Part shown: positions 5,339 to 14,941 of the stretch, in pieces | Layout of the letters: the number at the start of each line of letters is the position of its first letter | Position numbering within the stretch: the first letter of the stretch is position 1 | Assembly: GCA_021604005.1 (NCBI GenBank) | Contig: BQIV01000028.1 | Location: 1-63,099, forward strand | Source: Nitrospirales bacterium | Lineage (GTDB): Bacteria > Nitrospirota > Nitrospiria > Nitrospirales > UBA8639 | Direction of reading: 5' to 3' | DNA: 63,099 nt | Made by a program: the position numbers and the translations under genes | The notes under the pieces: generated by a model | What the model was told of the DNA's origin: nothing | The model's database searches: none | What the model saw: the letters and a program-made list of their open reading frames with translations, nothing else

Positions 5339-6301
5339 TTAGAGTAAATCCGTAAACGCATCATACGGCTGACGATTCGCATCGAGAAAGCCCCAGTGGG
5401 CTTCCACCCCATCCACGGCAATCCGTTTCCACTCTAGGTCGAACGCCTCAAAATTTGAGCAATAACTACAAAAAATATCGGGGTTGCTGCTCTTGCGGAT
5501 CAGGAGACCTGGCGCACGGTATTTTTGCCAATAGTCCTGCTGCATAGCCTCGGTATAGGTCGTCATGGAGATCGTGCCGTTATTGGGAAACCCCGTCTCT
5601 TTGACATAGATGCTCCGCTCACCGGCGTTCATGTAGAGCGCGGCGGTATCGCGCGTGAAATTGACTGAGGGTTGCGCCGGTTGGTCACTAAATACAAAAA
5701 TCGGATGAATGTTGGGAGCCAGATAATCGCCAAAATGATGCATGCCCTTAAAATTCGGTTGCGATAAATCGGGATAGCCCAGGAACGTGTAGTAAAACAC
5801 CGGTTCCGTCGTCGTGATGGGGACGCGTTCGCTTGGGGACAACATCCGGTGAACGTTGGTGTATGCGGCTCCTAAATCTGCCCATGTATAAATGCCGCTG
5901 AACAGGCCCTCACTACCCAAACAAATTGAGAGCGCGATATCATTCCGATATTGTTTGACGAGATCCACGACCCCCTCTAATTCCCACTGTTGCCGAGGGT
6001 CGAACACGCCGAGTAATATCCCACGAAACCCTTTCGCAATCGCTGATTGAACGAGATACGGTGTAAACTCCTCGACATAGCTATAGGTATTGAAGCCATC
6101 GAACGCCGTTTTCATCGCATCCAGATCGGCATCAATTTGCATGGTGGTCGGCAAATTAAATGTCGCTGGACGTGGATCGTAATTGAGTGGGGAATACCCG
6201 ACACTGCGAGGGATCGTGACTTCATCGGTAATATAGTCGTACCAGTTCCGATTCATGCGACTAATCCCAATGCCTGGGAACTGTGAACCAGCAAACGGCA
6301 T
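5339..6301 (-). CDS. GH17-like glucan hydrolase carried by the prophage
   Basis: The 320-residue protein has a TIM-barrel glycosidase pattern like fungal and bacterial GH17 exo-beta-1,3-glucanases. An early strand and turn lead to GILLGVFDP; the probable acid/base Glu is in TTTEPVFYY (about residue 169); NFKGMHHFGDYLAPNIHPIF and the nucleophile motif VKETGFPNNG (about residue 234, compare the GH17 ETGWP motif) follow. The end matches too: CSNFEAFDLEWK and AHWGFLDANR. No signal peptide is present, consistent with delivery as a virion-associated enzyme. It sits between the tail tip and lysis genes. It probably cuts beta-glucan or a related exopolysaccharide; the substrate is unknown. Confidence 0.72.
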   Translation of the reverse strand: MPFAGSQFPGIGISRMNRNWYDYITDEVTIPRSVGYSPLNYDPRPATFNLPTTMQIDADLDAMKTAFDGFNTYSYVEEFTPYLVQSAIAKGFRGILLGVFDPRQQWELEGVVDLVKQYRNDIALSICLGSEGLFSGIYTWADLGAAYTNVHRMLSPSERVPITTTEPVFYYTFLGYPDLSQPNFKGMHHFGDYLAPNIHPIFVFSDQPAQPSVNFTRDTAALYMNAGERSIYVKETGFPNNGTISMTTYTEAMQQDYWQKYRAPGLLIRKSSNPDIFCSYCSNFEAFDLEWKRIAVDGVEAHWGFLDANRQPYDAFTDLL

Positions 6302-6302
6302 C

Positions 6303-6545
6303 TTATTCTCTCGACTCCTTGCGCTCGATCCGACCCTCGACGACGTGGTAATAAGCAGGCTGGTTGGACATCTCGATGAGATCTTGTTGGACTTCCTGAT
6401 GAACCTCTAAATCCTGTTCGACAATCAGTACGGACCCGGTATGGATTGGTAGGGCATCGGGTTGGATAGCTGTAGGACCAAACTTCTTCCAGACCTGTCG
6501 AATTTCTCCGCTGTCCTCGTCATACCACACGGCAATCGACATCAT
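6303..6545 (-). CDS. Small phage tail-region protein (80 aa)
   Basis: The start at ATG 6545 overlaps the stop of the giant tail-tip gene (ATGA), so it is probably coupled to it. The protein begins MMSIAVWYDEDSGEIRQVWK and continues with short strands and a Glu/Gln-rich helix. No family is recognised. It lies between the J-like protein and the GH17 gene, where lambda-like phages often place small host-range or fibre-assembly proteins. Confidence 0.6.
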   Translation of the reverse strand: MMSIAVWYDEDSGEIRQVWKKFGPTAIQPDALPIHTGSVLIVEQDLEVHQEVQQDLIEMSNQPAYYHVVEGRIERKESRE

Positions 6546-9500
6546 TTTAGACTCTCCTTGACATGGATATACATATTTTGTGCGCTGCACTGTTGTGGGC
6601 TCCCTGAGGGGTTTGACGGTCCAGGCTGATATTTCGCACGAATGGTGTACAGGTTATTGCCAGGAACAGGGGTGTCTGTCCCTTGGAGTACCATGGTGTC
6701 CGGAAAAGAAAATCCATACTCTTTCGAATGAGAATCGAGTACCACGGTGCCTGAACGTAACTCGACGGTGACCAATGTTGCGTGAAACCCCCCAAATTGA
6801 TTCACGTTAATCCTCGCAAATACCGTTGCGTACCCAATCCCCTGCGCACTATAGGTAAATTGGATCATGTCAAGGAACACAAAACTGGTGGACATATTGA
6901 TGGGGCCAGCGGCGCGAGATTCTCCTTGAACACTGACCGCATTCGGCGCAATCTTAATCGTCGTGACATTCAGGTTCGTGATATTGGCTTCCTCAATAAT
7001 GGCCAATTTCAGATGGCCATTATTGATAAACGCCGTTGACATTTGCGCAGCCTCGGTGAGCAACGCCTCGGTTTTCACTAAGTGTGACGCCACAATCACT
7101 TCAGCCCCGACATGTTTCGTCACAACCGATCCAGGGGCAATCACATCGGTTGTCACGACCACATCACGATAGACCCGGATGCCATCAAACCATGCGGTTC
7201 CGCTCACATTGCCGTCTGATCCCATGACAATAGTGAATCGACAATCAGCAGGGTCGCCATCATTGGACCCACCTGGCGCAAGTGGGATAAACTGGCGTTT
7301 CACAAAAAACCACTGGCCTCCGGTGCCAGGGCTATGCACCCCGATTTCTGGCTCAGGGAACGTGTTATCGAAATCGCCAGAGTGGTCCCCGAAGGCAAAG
7401 TCAAACGCAAAGGCGGTTTGTGGAGACACTTTTAGTTTCACCCCATTCGGGGCTGATCCGCTTAACCCATTCGTTCGAATCCATCCCTCTAATGTGTAGA
7501 CCTCGCCGTATTTGAGGACGATGTCCTGATTGAGAAAACTCTGCCCCGCACTGGCATGCACCACCTTAATCGAGCGTGCGCCGATCCGTTTCTGGTCATC
7601 CGCCACGACAAACGGAGTGCCGCCCCCAAACGTCCACCCCGTGGGGTTTTGCCCAACATCTCCTTCCTCGCCACTGCCATTCAACACAAACGATTCCTGA
7701 GGCGTACCGATGAGACCTCTGAGATCGTTCGATAACTGTTCGTTTTTGACCTCAATATTATTGAGCGCCTCGAAATCAATACCGACGGTTGTCGCCATCA
7801 CGGTTTGTGACCAGAGATTACTCTCTACGCCTGTGGAGGTCACCGCCTTCACCCTGAAATATTTGGTCGTGCCAGATTCCTCTTTGTAGGAGATATTATT
7901 TGCGGACGTAAACACCATTTCGACGTTGACCGAAAATGAGGCGTCATCGGCAGACTGGACGTTGTACCGTCGCACGAATGGTTCTGGGTTGATATCCCAT
8001 TTCACGGCAATGTCATAGATAGCGGCAAAAGCTACAACCCCAACCACCTGACTTGGCGCTTGTGGATGTAATGGAGTGGTCTCTTCAACCCATGTCGTAA
8101 ATGCTGATACGTTGCCGCTAGAATCTCTCGCACGAACGCGGACCTCATACTCAGTGTTCGGCGTTGCCGAGAACACGTAGCGGCTGTCATCATAGGCAAC
8201 CGCACCATGGATGGTTGCAGTATTTTTGATGCGTCGCTCCAACTCATAGGCGACAACATCTGGCTCGATGTTATCATCCCAATCAGCTACTAGTTCTGAC
8301 GTGACGACTCCATCGACCGTATACGAGACTGACGAAGTCAGGGTTAATCCTGTTGGTGTGTTTGGCGGCGTGCGATCTGTAGCAATTGAAGTGGTGGTTG
8401 CCGACATTCCGCTGGTATCACCGACATGGAAGGGCGATGGGTTCAGAGCAAAATCGACATCGCGCAACCAATAGTAATATGTCGTGTTATCGGCTAATTC
8501 ATCATCCACGAGCACGATATCGTTTTTTTCGTAGGCGAGCATCGTACTCGCATGTGTGCGGTCGTTGACGGTCCCTCGCCACACCTCCGTATAGCGGTAA
8601 TCCGTGGCATCGTTTTTGGTCCATCGTAAAATGGCAAATCCTGGCCCTGTCTGAGATACGACCACATCAGAGGGGGCCTCAGGCGGGATCGTATCTCCCT
8701 CAACCGTGTGAGTTTTTTCCGTAGAATATCGACTAACTCGGCTGGGGTTGGCGCGACTGATCGACCGTGCGCGAACGGCATACGTCTGCCCGACCTCAAC
8801 ATCAAAAATCTTCACCTCTTGCGCCGTGGCGCTCGTGAGCGGATGCGATGCCCATGGATTGTCTGTACTGGCAATTTTCGTCTGCACCTCGAACAGGTAT
8901 TCACCGTACGAAAATCGTGATGGCAAGAGAAGCTCAATAATCATGGCTAATTGAAACGTACCGCCAGAATCCAGATTGCTCACATACTGATTTGATGAAA
9001 TGTTGCCAATCGTGGGGATTGGAGGCGTAACCAGTCCAGGTGGATTGGGGATACTGATGATGGGGTTGTGCGGATCAATAGGACCCTGGCCTGCGGTGTA
9101 AACTGACGAGGCCTCAGGGACGAGTGTCACGCGTGCCGCATTGCCCTCCTCCGTGTCTCGATGCTCAATGGATTTGACCAGGCTCCGCTGCACAACCTGC
9201 CCAGACACCCCAAATGACAACAGGTCCCCGACCTGGATACCGCTCACGGATGATTGAAAATTCAATGTGCGCGTGGTTCCTGGTCCATTGCTGAGCCCGA
9301 CCGAGACATGCGTATTGTCCTGTCGTCGGATTTGGACCGAGTGCGGGGCAATCGTGATATCAAAATCACGATCGACCGTGACTCCACTTGACCCGTTGAC
9401 GCTGACCACTCGTGCAGCCCCCTTGCCAATTAAGATCGACTCATGCGACCACACCACCAGATCACCTCGTGTGCAGGCTAAATGCTCATAGTCGGCATCA

Positions 9501-11296
9501 AACGCCCATTCCTCGAAACGCAATTGCAACGCCGCCCAATCGCGTCGAACTAATTTCCAAATTTGATCTTTGTTTGTGACGCCCTGCAATTGCAAAAAAT
9601 TGTACGAGGTCGCGTTGGACTCATTAAAGCCATCGGCAAAGACCAGTCGCTCATCCTCCTGGTACTCAGACTCTTCGTTTAAAAACCCCACGCGATACCC
9701 GTTCGGGGTATTCGGGAATGCGCCCGTGCTCTCCACATTGGCAACTGTCCGCTGGGTAAAATGCTGTCGAATGATTGATTGTTGCACGTCCTGCACAATG
9801 CGATATTTCCCGTCGACATCATCCCAGGAAGCCCGACCGGCAGCGCACGCAATGTTTATAGCATCGACCCAGCCTGTGTCTTGATCAAAAATAAAATTAA
9901 ATGCAAATCCATCCGCATCATTATTATTCGCCCAATCCAGAAATGATGGCCCATCAAGCCTAGAATCCTGAATCGGGTCAACCCTGCCATTTCCACGGAA
10001 AATATCAGCAACCGCCCATGCGGGATTGTCCGTCAATTGCGGTGAGGTCCAGGACGATCCATTAAATGTCGAGAGTTCTGATTCGACCAAAACATTTAAA
10101 TTGTCGATAGGCCCATTCAATTGATCGTTCGCCCGTATCTTCAGGGCGATCATGGCACATTCTGGCTCTGTATAGATCACCTCGTTACGTATGGTGCGCA
10201 GGGCTGTCCATGTGGCGTCGCTGGTGCCCTCTTCTGGCCCACCGTCAAAAACTTTCCTGACGGCAACCTCGTACTGACCCTTCGCCACGCTCCATGTATG
10301 GTTGCGCCGCAAGATTGATCCTGTTCGACCAACAACCATAAATGTTCCGCGATCAATCCATGTCCCAGCTCCGACCGCACGATACTCGATTTGGATATCA
10401 ACTCGCCGATCATCTTTCTTGCCGTTGTTCCGAAAATTCTGTAATCCATTCAGAAATGACCAATCAACGGAAATTTGTTCACAATCAATACCTGTCGTCC
10501 GAATGACGCGAGGTCCACCTAACGGCAATGCGACGTTTGGCGATTGTTCCTCGATATCTCTCGTATACAGGGTCATTGGTGGGTCACTGGATTTCCCCTC
10601 CAATATCTCTATCTCCACATCGTGATAACTGGAAATGGACGTGTCCCCTAATCTGACATCTGACAGCCTGACAGGCCCTTTACAGACGACAAACCACGCT
10701 CGCAAATACTGATCGTCACCAGAGAGTTCCGTGTATTGCGTCGGATGTTTCCCAGGGAAAAACGGAAACACGCGCACCTTGCCGTACACTTTGGGAATCA
10801 CACCAAAAGGGTTGGGCTGATTTCTAAATCCAGTGATCGCATAGACCAGTGGATCAGATTCATTGGATAGCGGTTTCGGTTTTGGGGTCAGGGTATTCCC
10901 AAATGCGAGACCTAGTGGACCATATCCCGTATTGACACCTGCTTGCAGGGAGGCGTCAAAATCTCCGGTGGTCGCAAACGTATACGCAAACGCAACCGAG
11001 GACGCGGGATTGATCGCTGTCAACGTAATGGCCGCCGCTCTGGCTAATCCTCTGTTTTTCGGAGGGACATAAACAATGTAGTGATGACCGGTCTCGATGA
11101 GTATGTCGTGCCAACATGCAGCAGGTTGTGGCCTGCCATCAACATGCACGATCAAGGATTCCGCATACTCTCCAAACTCCGACAAACATTCGGCCATCGA
11201 CACCCCGATATCAATCTCAAATGCAGGTGGATGGGTGTCGAATGGATTGGATTTGAAAAATACTGGAACGGTTTCAGGAGTAGCTAGACTGCCCAT
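6542..11296 (-). CDS. Tail tip / host-specificity protein J-like, with FN3 and carbohydrate-binding-like domains
   Basis: At 1584 residues this is the central tail-fibre or tip-attachment protein of lambda J type. The N-terminal part contains VYVPPKNRGLARAAAITLTA and NPFGVIPKVYGKVRVFPFF, hallmark segments of J-like proteins, followed by the baseplate-hub-like core. Three fibronectin type III modules lie near residues 870-970, 975-1070 and 1075-1170 (PPEAPSDVVVSQTGPGF, PPNTPTGLTL, APSQVVGVV). Residues about 1200-1370 look like a CBM4_9-type jelly roll (VLNGSGEEGDVGQNPTGW, ARSIKVVHASAGQSF). The C-terminal 200 residues probably bind the host receptor. The start at 11296 overlaps the NlpC/P60 gene by 13 bases. 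Confidence 0.9.
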   Translation of the reverse strand: MGSLATPETVPVFFKSNPFDTHPPAFEIDIGVSMAECLSEFGEYAESLIVHVDGRPQPAACWHDILIETGHHYIVYVPPKNRGLARAAAITLTAINPASSVAFAYTFATTGDFDASLQAGVNTGYGPLGLAFGNTLTPKPKPLSNESDPLVYAITGFRNQPNPFGVIPKVYGKVRVFPFFPGKHPTQYTELSGDDQYLRAWFVVCKGPVRLSDVRLGDTSISSYHDVEIEILEGKSSDPPMTLYTRDIEEQSPNVALPLGGPRVIRTTGIDCEQISVDWSFLNGLQNFRNNGKKDDRRVDIQIEYRAVGAGTWIDRGTFMVVGRTGSILRRNHTWSVAKGQYEVAVRKVFDGGPEEGTSDATWTALRTIRNEVIYTEPECAMIALKIRANDQLNGPIDNLNVLVESELSTFNGSSWTSPQLTDNPAWAVADIFRGNGRVDPIQDSRLDGPSFLDWANNNDADGFAFNFIFDQDTGWVDAINIACAAGRASWDDVDGKYRIVQDVQQSIIRQHFTQRTVANVESTGAFPNTPNGYRVGFLNEESEYQEDERLVFADGFNESNATSYNFLQLQGVTNKDQIWKLVRRDWAALQLRFEEWAFDADYEHLACTRGDLVVWSHESILIGKGAARVVSVNGSSGVTVDRDFDITIAPHSVQIRRQDNTHVSVGLSNGPGTTRTLNFQSSVSGIQVGDLLSFGVSGQVVQRSLVKSIEHRDTEEGNAARVTLVPEASSVYTAGQGPIDPHNPIISIPNPPGLVTPPIPTIGNISSNQYVSNLDSGGTFQLAMIIELLLPSRFSYGEYLFEVQTKIASTDNPWASHPLTSATAQEVKIFDVEVGQTYAVRARSISRANPSRVSRYSTEKTHTVEGDTIPPEAPSDVVVSQTGPGFAILRWTKNDATDYRYTEVWRGTVNDRTHASTMLAYEKNDIVLVDDELADNTTYYYWLRDVDFALNPSPFHVGDTSGMSATTTSIATDRTPPNTPTGLTLTSSVSYTVDGVVTSELVADWDDNIEPDVVAYELERRIKNTATIHGAVAYDDSRYVFSATPNTEYEVRVRARDSSGNVSAFTTWVEETTPLHPQAPSQVVGVVAFAAIYDIAVKWDINPEPFVRRYNVQSADDASFSVNVEMVFTSANNISYKEESGTTKYFRVKAVTSTGVESNLWSQTVMATTVGIDFEALNNIEVKNEQLSNDLRGLIGTPQESFVLNGSGEEGDVGQNPTGWTFGGGTPFVVADDQKRIGARSIKVVHASAGQSFLNQDIVLKYGEVYTLEGWIRTNGLSGSAPNGVKLKVSPQTAFAFDFAFGDHSGDFDNTFPEPEIGVHSPGTGGQWFFVKRQFIPLAPGGSNDGDPADCRFTIVMGSDGNVSGTAWFDGIRVYRDVVVTTDVIAPGSVVTKHVGAEVIVASHLVKTEALLTEAAQMSTAFINNGHLKLAIIEEANITNLNVTTIKIAPNAVSVQGESRAAGPINMSTSFVFLDMIQFTYSAQGIGYATVFARINVNQFGGFHATLVTVELRSGTVVLDSHSKEYGFSFPDTMVLQGTDTPVPGNNLYTIRAKYQPGPSNPSGSPQQCSAQNMYIHVKESLK

Positions 11297-11673
11297 CGAT
11301 ACACCCCGACAATTAACCGCGAAAACAGCGAGGCGTGTACATTTTCAATAACCGATGAGGCGCAACTATGGAGATGCAGCATGTTGCCCTGCTCGTCAAT
11401 CACGACCCCGACATGGCCAATATGCGCATCATACAGCGTGCGCATGACGACGATATCGTAGGGCTGGGACTGATACGGTTTTGACATTGGCTCAAACCGA
11501 GACAGGATATGTTCCGTCATGCCCGCCTCGATGGTCTCGCACTCATCCAACGAAGGGAGCGTGATACCTCTACCTGTGCGGTATATCTCTCTCACGAGTC
11601 CCCAGCAATCGTAATTCGTTGGGCCTCTCCCTCGCTCCGCATACGGCACCCCCACATAGAGAGACCAGTCCAC
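11284..11673 (-). CDS. NlpC/P60-type tail assembly peptidase (lambda K-like)
   Basis: The 129-residue protein contains the NlpC/P60 catalytic Cys in NYDCWGLVREIY (about residue 23) and the catalytic His in DAHIGHVGVVID (about residue 87), with a further polar residue in MLHLHS. Lambda gpK combines an MPN/JAB domain with NlpC; here only the NlpC/P60 domain is present, as in many siphoviruses. It is expected to cleave peptidoglycan cross-peptides during tail-tip assembly or DNA entry. It is encoded between the DUF1833/L-like gene and the J-like gene, the usual position. Confidence 0.88.
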   Translation of the reverse strand: MDWSLYVGVPYAERGRGPTNYDCWGLVREIYRTGRGITLPSLDECETIEAGMTEHILSRFEPMSKPYQSQPYDIVVMRTLYDAHIGHVGVVIDEQGNMLHLHSCASSVIENVHASLFSRLIVGVYRWAV

Positions 11674-12186
11674 CTAAAATCCTCCTGGAAAATTACTGGG
11701 ATACACGCGGCGCTCAGGAAATGTGGAGTCATAGAGATTTTCTATTGGAGCAATAGTGCCAACAATCGTCCCGTCCGCGTGCGAATACGTTTTAATGCGC
11801 AGATGATCCCCCGATGAAATCAACACGGTATTAGGGTTGGCCTTCAGCACTTGTTTAATTTCAATGGCTGGCGGTTGACTAATGGCTCGGATTTCTCCCA
11901 GCAATTCCTGGTCAATATTATCGACGATAATGCGCAACCCCGAAAATTTCCCCTGCACATGATTTTGAAACGACACGTCAAACCATCCAGCTCTGTACGT
12001 GCTGCCTCCGCTGGATATGTCTGTGTTGCTCCTGGCGTAGCGCAACGTTTGCGACAGGCCGCCCCCACTGACATCCAATAAGAGCACCCACGGCTCGCCG
12101 CTATCTTGGGCCATCAATTCTTTGAGGCCTGACGCTGGAATGGTCCTCGCTATGGCAGCACCTCCAACACAAAACTCACCTGCCAA
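11674..12186 (-). CDS. DUF1833-like minor tail protein (lambda L position)
   Basis: The 170-residue protein has the features of DUF1833 phage proteins: an N-terminal LLLDVSGGGLSQTLRYARSN strand pair, a middle FSGLRIIVDNIDQELLGEIR segment and a C-terminal ENLYDSTFPERRVYPSNFP tail. It immediately precedes the NlpC/P60 gene, as lambda gpL precedes gpK. Lambda gpL binds an iron-sulphur cluster via conserved Cys; here only one Cys, near the N-terminus, is obvious, so that property is not supported. Its start overlaps the preceding M-like gene by 37 bases. Confidence 0.72.
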   Translation of the reverse strand: MAGEFCVGGAAIARTIPASGLKELMAQDSGEPWVLLLDVSGGGLSQTLRYARSNTDISSGGSTYRAGWFDVSFQNHVQGKFSGLRIIVDNIDQELLGEIRAISQPPAIEIKQVLKANPNTVLISSGDHLRIKTYSHADGTIVGTIAPIENLYDSTFPERRVYPSNFPGGF

Positions 12187-12491
12187 TAGTTGGCTCCGGC
12201 ATGTTGCAATGTGAGTCCGCTCGCAAACCGAAACGTTCTCGTGGTGTGGTAAATAGGGTGAGTTTCTGTGAATGTTTGTGTGCCATGCTCTAGGGTGTTG
12301 GTGTAATAATTGAGCAATGCGGCATATTGCGTTGCGTCATGGAGTTGCGTCAGCCCATACCGCTCATTTGGTGGGTCAGGTCGAGGGCGACTTTTCCCAG
12401 GACCGCTATCTGTTTGCGAGCGATGCGCCCTGTCTGGCACTTCGTAGGTTGGAAATCCCTGGTTGATCGGAATCGGTCCACCCCAGGCCAT
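12150..12491 (-). CDS. Minor tail protein (lambda M position)
   Basis: The 113-residue protein begins MAWGGPIPINQGFPTYEVPD and ends with a beta-rich domain (TFTETHPIYHTTRTFRFASG). Its TAA/ATG junction with the tape measure gene at 12491 and its overlap with the L-like gene place it where lambda M lies. The C-terminal beta-sandwich fits a tail-tip component. No closer family is recognised. Confidence 0.62.
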   Translation of the reverse strand: MAWGGPIPINQGFPTYEVPDRAHRSQTDSGPGKSRPRPDPPNERYGLTQLHDATQYAALLNYYTNTLEHGTQTFTETHPIYHTTRTFRFASGLTLQHAGANYWQVSFVLEVLP

Positions 12492-14941
12492 TAGCGTACT
12501 CTCCCAGGTCCACCACCAAATTGTTGCCGTAATCGGCCATATCGTGCGGATCGCAACACGACATCCTCAATCATGACCTCGATAGTTTTTTGTCCGCCTG
12601 GCCCCGTACGTTCTGATGCTGTGGCCTGCACCGATGGACTATAATTATTGATATTGATCGTCGTGGCACCAGTGGATGACCCTCGAATATTGACAGGGAT
12701 CGCCCCATCCTTCAACGGCACGAACGCTTCAGGGCTTGTCCCCTCCCCAAACATGGCCAATGATGGTCCTCTGGCAATACCTCCATCCTGTAATTTTCTG
12801 AGCTGCATTTTCCCATTTGGGCCTAAAATACCTCCATGCAAAAACCCTGGACCAAACAATGCTGGGTTCCCTGCTCCACGAAGTTGAGCGGCTGCGATAC
12901 TAGAGCCAAGACCTCCACCTAAAAATGCCGATGCGACACCGGCGGGCACCTTAATCGCTGCGATTTTTATGAGTTCTCGCGCAATATCAGACAAAACATT
13001 CTTCGCAATATCCCCTAACCTGTCGAATATATCGGAGAATGATTCAATCCGATGCTGAAACGGAGATAAAAATAGCTGCTCGAAGCCATTGGATAATGAT
13101 CGCGCGGCGGCATCGCCGAACAGTACCGCCTGCGCAAAGGAATCATTTGCCCGTTTCACAAATGATTCAAGGCTCGCATTCAGCCCGTCCGCAAACGTTT
13201 CTCCGGTTCGCTGTACGGCCCCGTTAAACCGCCCACTCGCTGAGCGAGTGGGGATGCTGCCTCGGATATCAAGCTCGCTGTCCAGCCTAGTCAGCACGTC
13301 TCTCGTCGCATCAACAGGTGCTCCCCCACCAGCTCGAATGCCCTCAGCAAACGTTTTCCCAAACGCTTCACCGGATTTATCCAGATCACTCAACGGCCCC
13401 TCTTTCGCAGGAGAGAAGGGAAGGAAATTTCGTATGCGTGACACCATGGATTTCACCGCATCAACGCCAGCATCGGCACGGCTAGCCAATCCCTCCGCAA
13501 AGGCATCCACAAACCCTATTCCAGACTCAAAGGCTTTTCGAGGCAACTCCGATAATGTTCGACCAATATCGTCGAGTCCGCTATCAATAAACTGTGCGAT
13601 TTTTGATGCAGCAGAGCTAATGTCATCTCCAAACGCCACAATAGCCCCTGTTAATGCAGCGAATCCTGCCACCGCCCCAACCACGACACTACCAGCGGCT
13701 CCAAATGCGCCGAGCGCGACGCCCAGAGCACCCACTCCAACGAGTAATGCCCCCCCAGTTGCCACAACTCCGGCCATGGCGACCAGGCCCTTCACGAGTT
13801 TTGGATTTTCTTTCGCCCATTCGGTTATTCCGCTAATGATCGGAGTCAGCGCCGCTGTAAAATCTTTAATAGCTGGCAAGAGAGCAGATCCGATGGTGCC
13901 CTGTAACACCTCATAGGTATTCGAGAGGGTCGTCAGTGCGCTTTCTGTCGTGGAAAACCGTTTTTGCGCTTCTTCTTGCAGCGCGGTATTCTCTCGGAAC
14001 GCGTCATTACCTGATTGAATAGCTTCTCTGAGTAAGCCCCCAGCGCCAGCAGAGCGGAGCAATGCATCGCGCAACCGAATTTCCTTTACGCCCAGCTCAT
14101 CGAGTGTCCCGAACAGGTCTCCCCCTGAATCCTTCACTCGACCGAGCGCCTCAACAAATGTCGTGATAGCCTCAGCTGGGTTCGTCCGCACTAAGTCGCG
14201 GAACCCATCGGCGGTGAGTCCGATAAATTCCTGTATCGCCCCACCTCCGTTTTCTGCGTCAGCGGCAATTTTTATGAGCACTTTGGAAAACGCGGTTCCC
14301 CCAGCTTCTGCATTAATGCCTAGCGAACTCAACGCCGTGCCAATCCCGATAATGTCCCCTGTTGACAGACCAATCGTGGCTCCGGCCCCAGCGAGTCGCT
14401 GCCCAAATTGAGAGATCTCAGATTCTGTTGTGGCGAAGTTGTTTCCTAAGGCAACGACGGTAGAGCCGAGTCTGTCAACCTGGTCGAGCGGCAATTGCAC
14501 GATATTCGCGAACCGAGCAAACTCCGTCGCCGCTTGCTCAGTGGTCAGATTCGTGCTCACCGCAATCTTGGCAATGGTGTCAGTGAATTTCGTCAGATTA
14601 TCAACGCCAGATACCCCTAATTGTCCGGCCACCTCTCCGATTTTTGCCAACTCGTTTCGACTCACGGGGATACGCTCAGATAGGCCTGTAAAATTTGACG
14701 CGAGCTTAGTGAACTCCTGCTCTGTCGCCTCAACGGTTTTGCGAACTCCTGCAAACGCGGTTTCAAATTTTATGGCCTCCTGCGAGACGGATTTTATCAC
14801 AGAGGTAATGCCAGCGGAGACAGCCGCCCCAAACACAGAATTTGCCAGGGACCAGATACGAGTCAGACGGTTTCCTGTTTGCTGCAAGGCGTTGTCAAAC
14901 TGTTTCGTGCTGAGCACTAGGCGTGTGAGAATCGTGGCCAT
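12491..14941 (-). CDS. Tail tape measure protein
   Basis: From ATG 14941 (TAATG overlap with the GT stop) the protein has 816 residues beginning MATILTRLVLSTKQFDNALQ. Residues about 40-330 carry the TP901-type tape-measure core: FETAFAGVRKTVEATEQEF, LAKIGEVAGQLGVSGVDNL, QFGQRLAGAGATIGLSTGDI and AEAGGTAFSKVLIKIA. Long Ala/Gly-rich hydrophobic helices follow (residues about 370-430: VAMAGVVATGGALLVGVGAL), then coiled coils and a C-terminal Gly-rich part. It sets tail length and forms part of the DNA-entry channel. An upstream in-frame ATG at 14974 is possible but lies inside the chaperone frame. Confidence 0.92.
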   Translation of the reverse strand: MATILTRLVLSTKQFDNALQQTGNRLTRIWSLANSVFGAAVSAGITSVIKSVSQEAIKFETAFAGVRKTVEATEQEFTKLASNFTGLSERIPVSRNELAKIGEVAGQLGVSGVDNLTKFTDTIAKIAVSTNLTTEQAATEFARFANIVQLPLDQVDRLGSTVVALGNNFATTESEISQFGQRLAGAGATIGLSTGDIIGIGTALSSLGINAEAGGTAFSKVLIKIAADAENGGGAIQEFIGLTADGFRDLVRTNPAEAITTFVEALGRVKDSGGDLFGTLDELGVKEIRLRDALLRSAGAGGLLREAIQSGNDAFRENTALQEEAQKRFSTTESALTTLSNTYEVLQGTIGSALLPAIKDFTAALTPIISGITEWAKENPKLVKGLVAMAGVVATGGALLVGVGALGVALGAFGAAGSVVVGAVAGFAALTGAIVAFGDDISSAASKIAQFIDSGLDDIGRTLSELPRKAFESGIGFVDAFAEGLASRADAGVDAVKSMVSRIRNFLPFSPAKEGPLSDLDKSGEAFGKTFAEGIRAGGGAPVDATRDVLTRLDSELDIRGSIPTRSASGRFNGAVQRTGETFADGLNASLESFVKRANDSFAQAVLFGDAAARSLSNGFEQLFLSPFQHRIESFSDIFDRLGDIAKNVLSDIARELIKIAAIKVPAGVASAFLGGGLGSSIAAAQLRGAGNPALFGPGFLHGGILGPNGKMQLRKLQDGGIARGPSLAMFGEGTSPEAFVPLKDGAIPVNIRGSSTGATTININNYSPSVQATASERTGPGGQKTIEVMIEDVVLRSARYGRLRQQFGGGPGRVR

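Noticed and set aside
13089-13916. 275-codon plus-strand ORF rich in Ala, Pro and Ser
   Set aside because: It is antisense to the tape measure gene; its composition is the mirror of the Gly/Ala codons on the other strand and it has no ribosome binding site.
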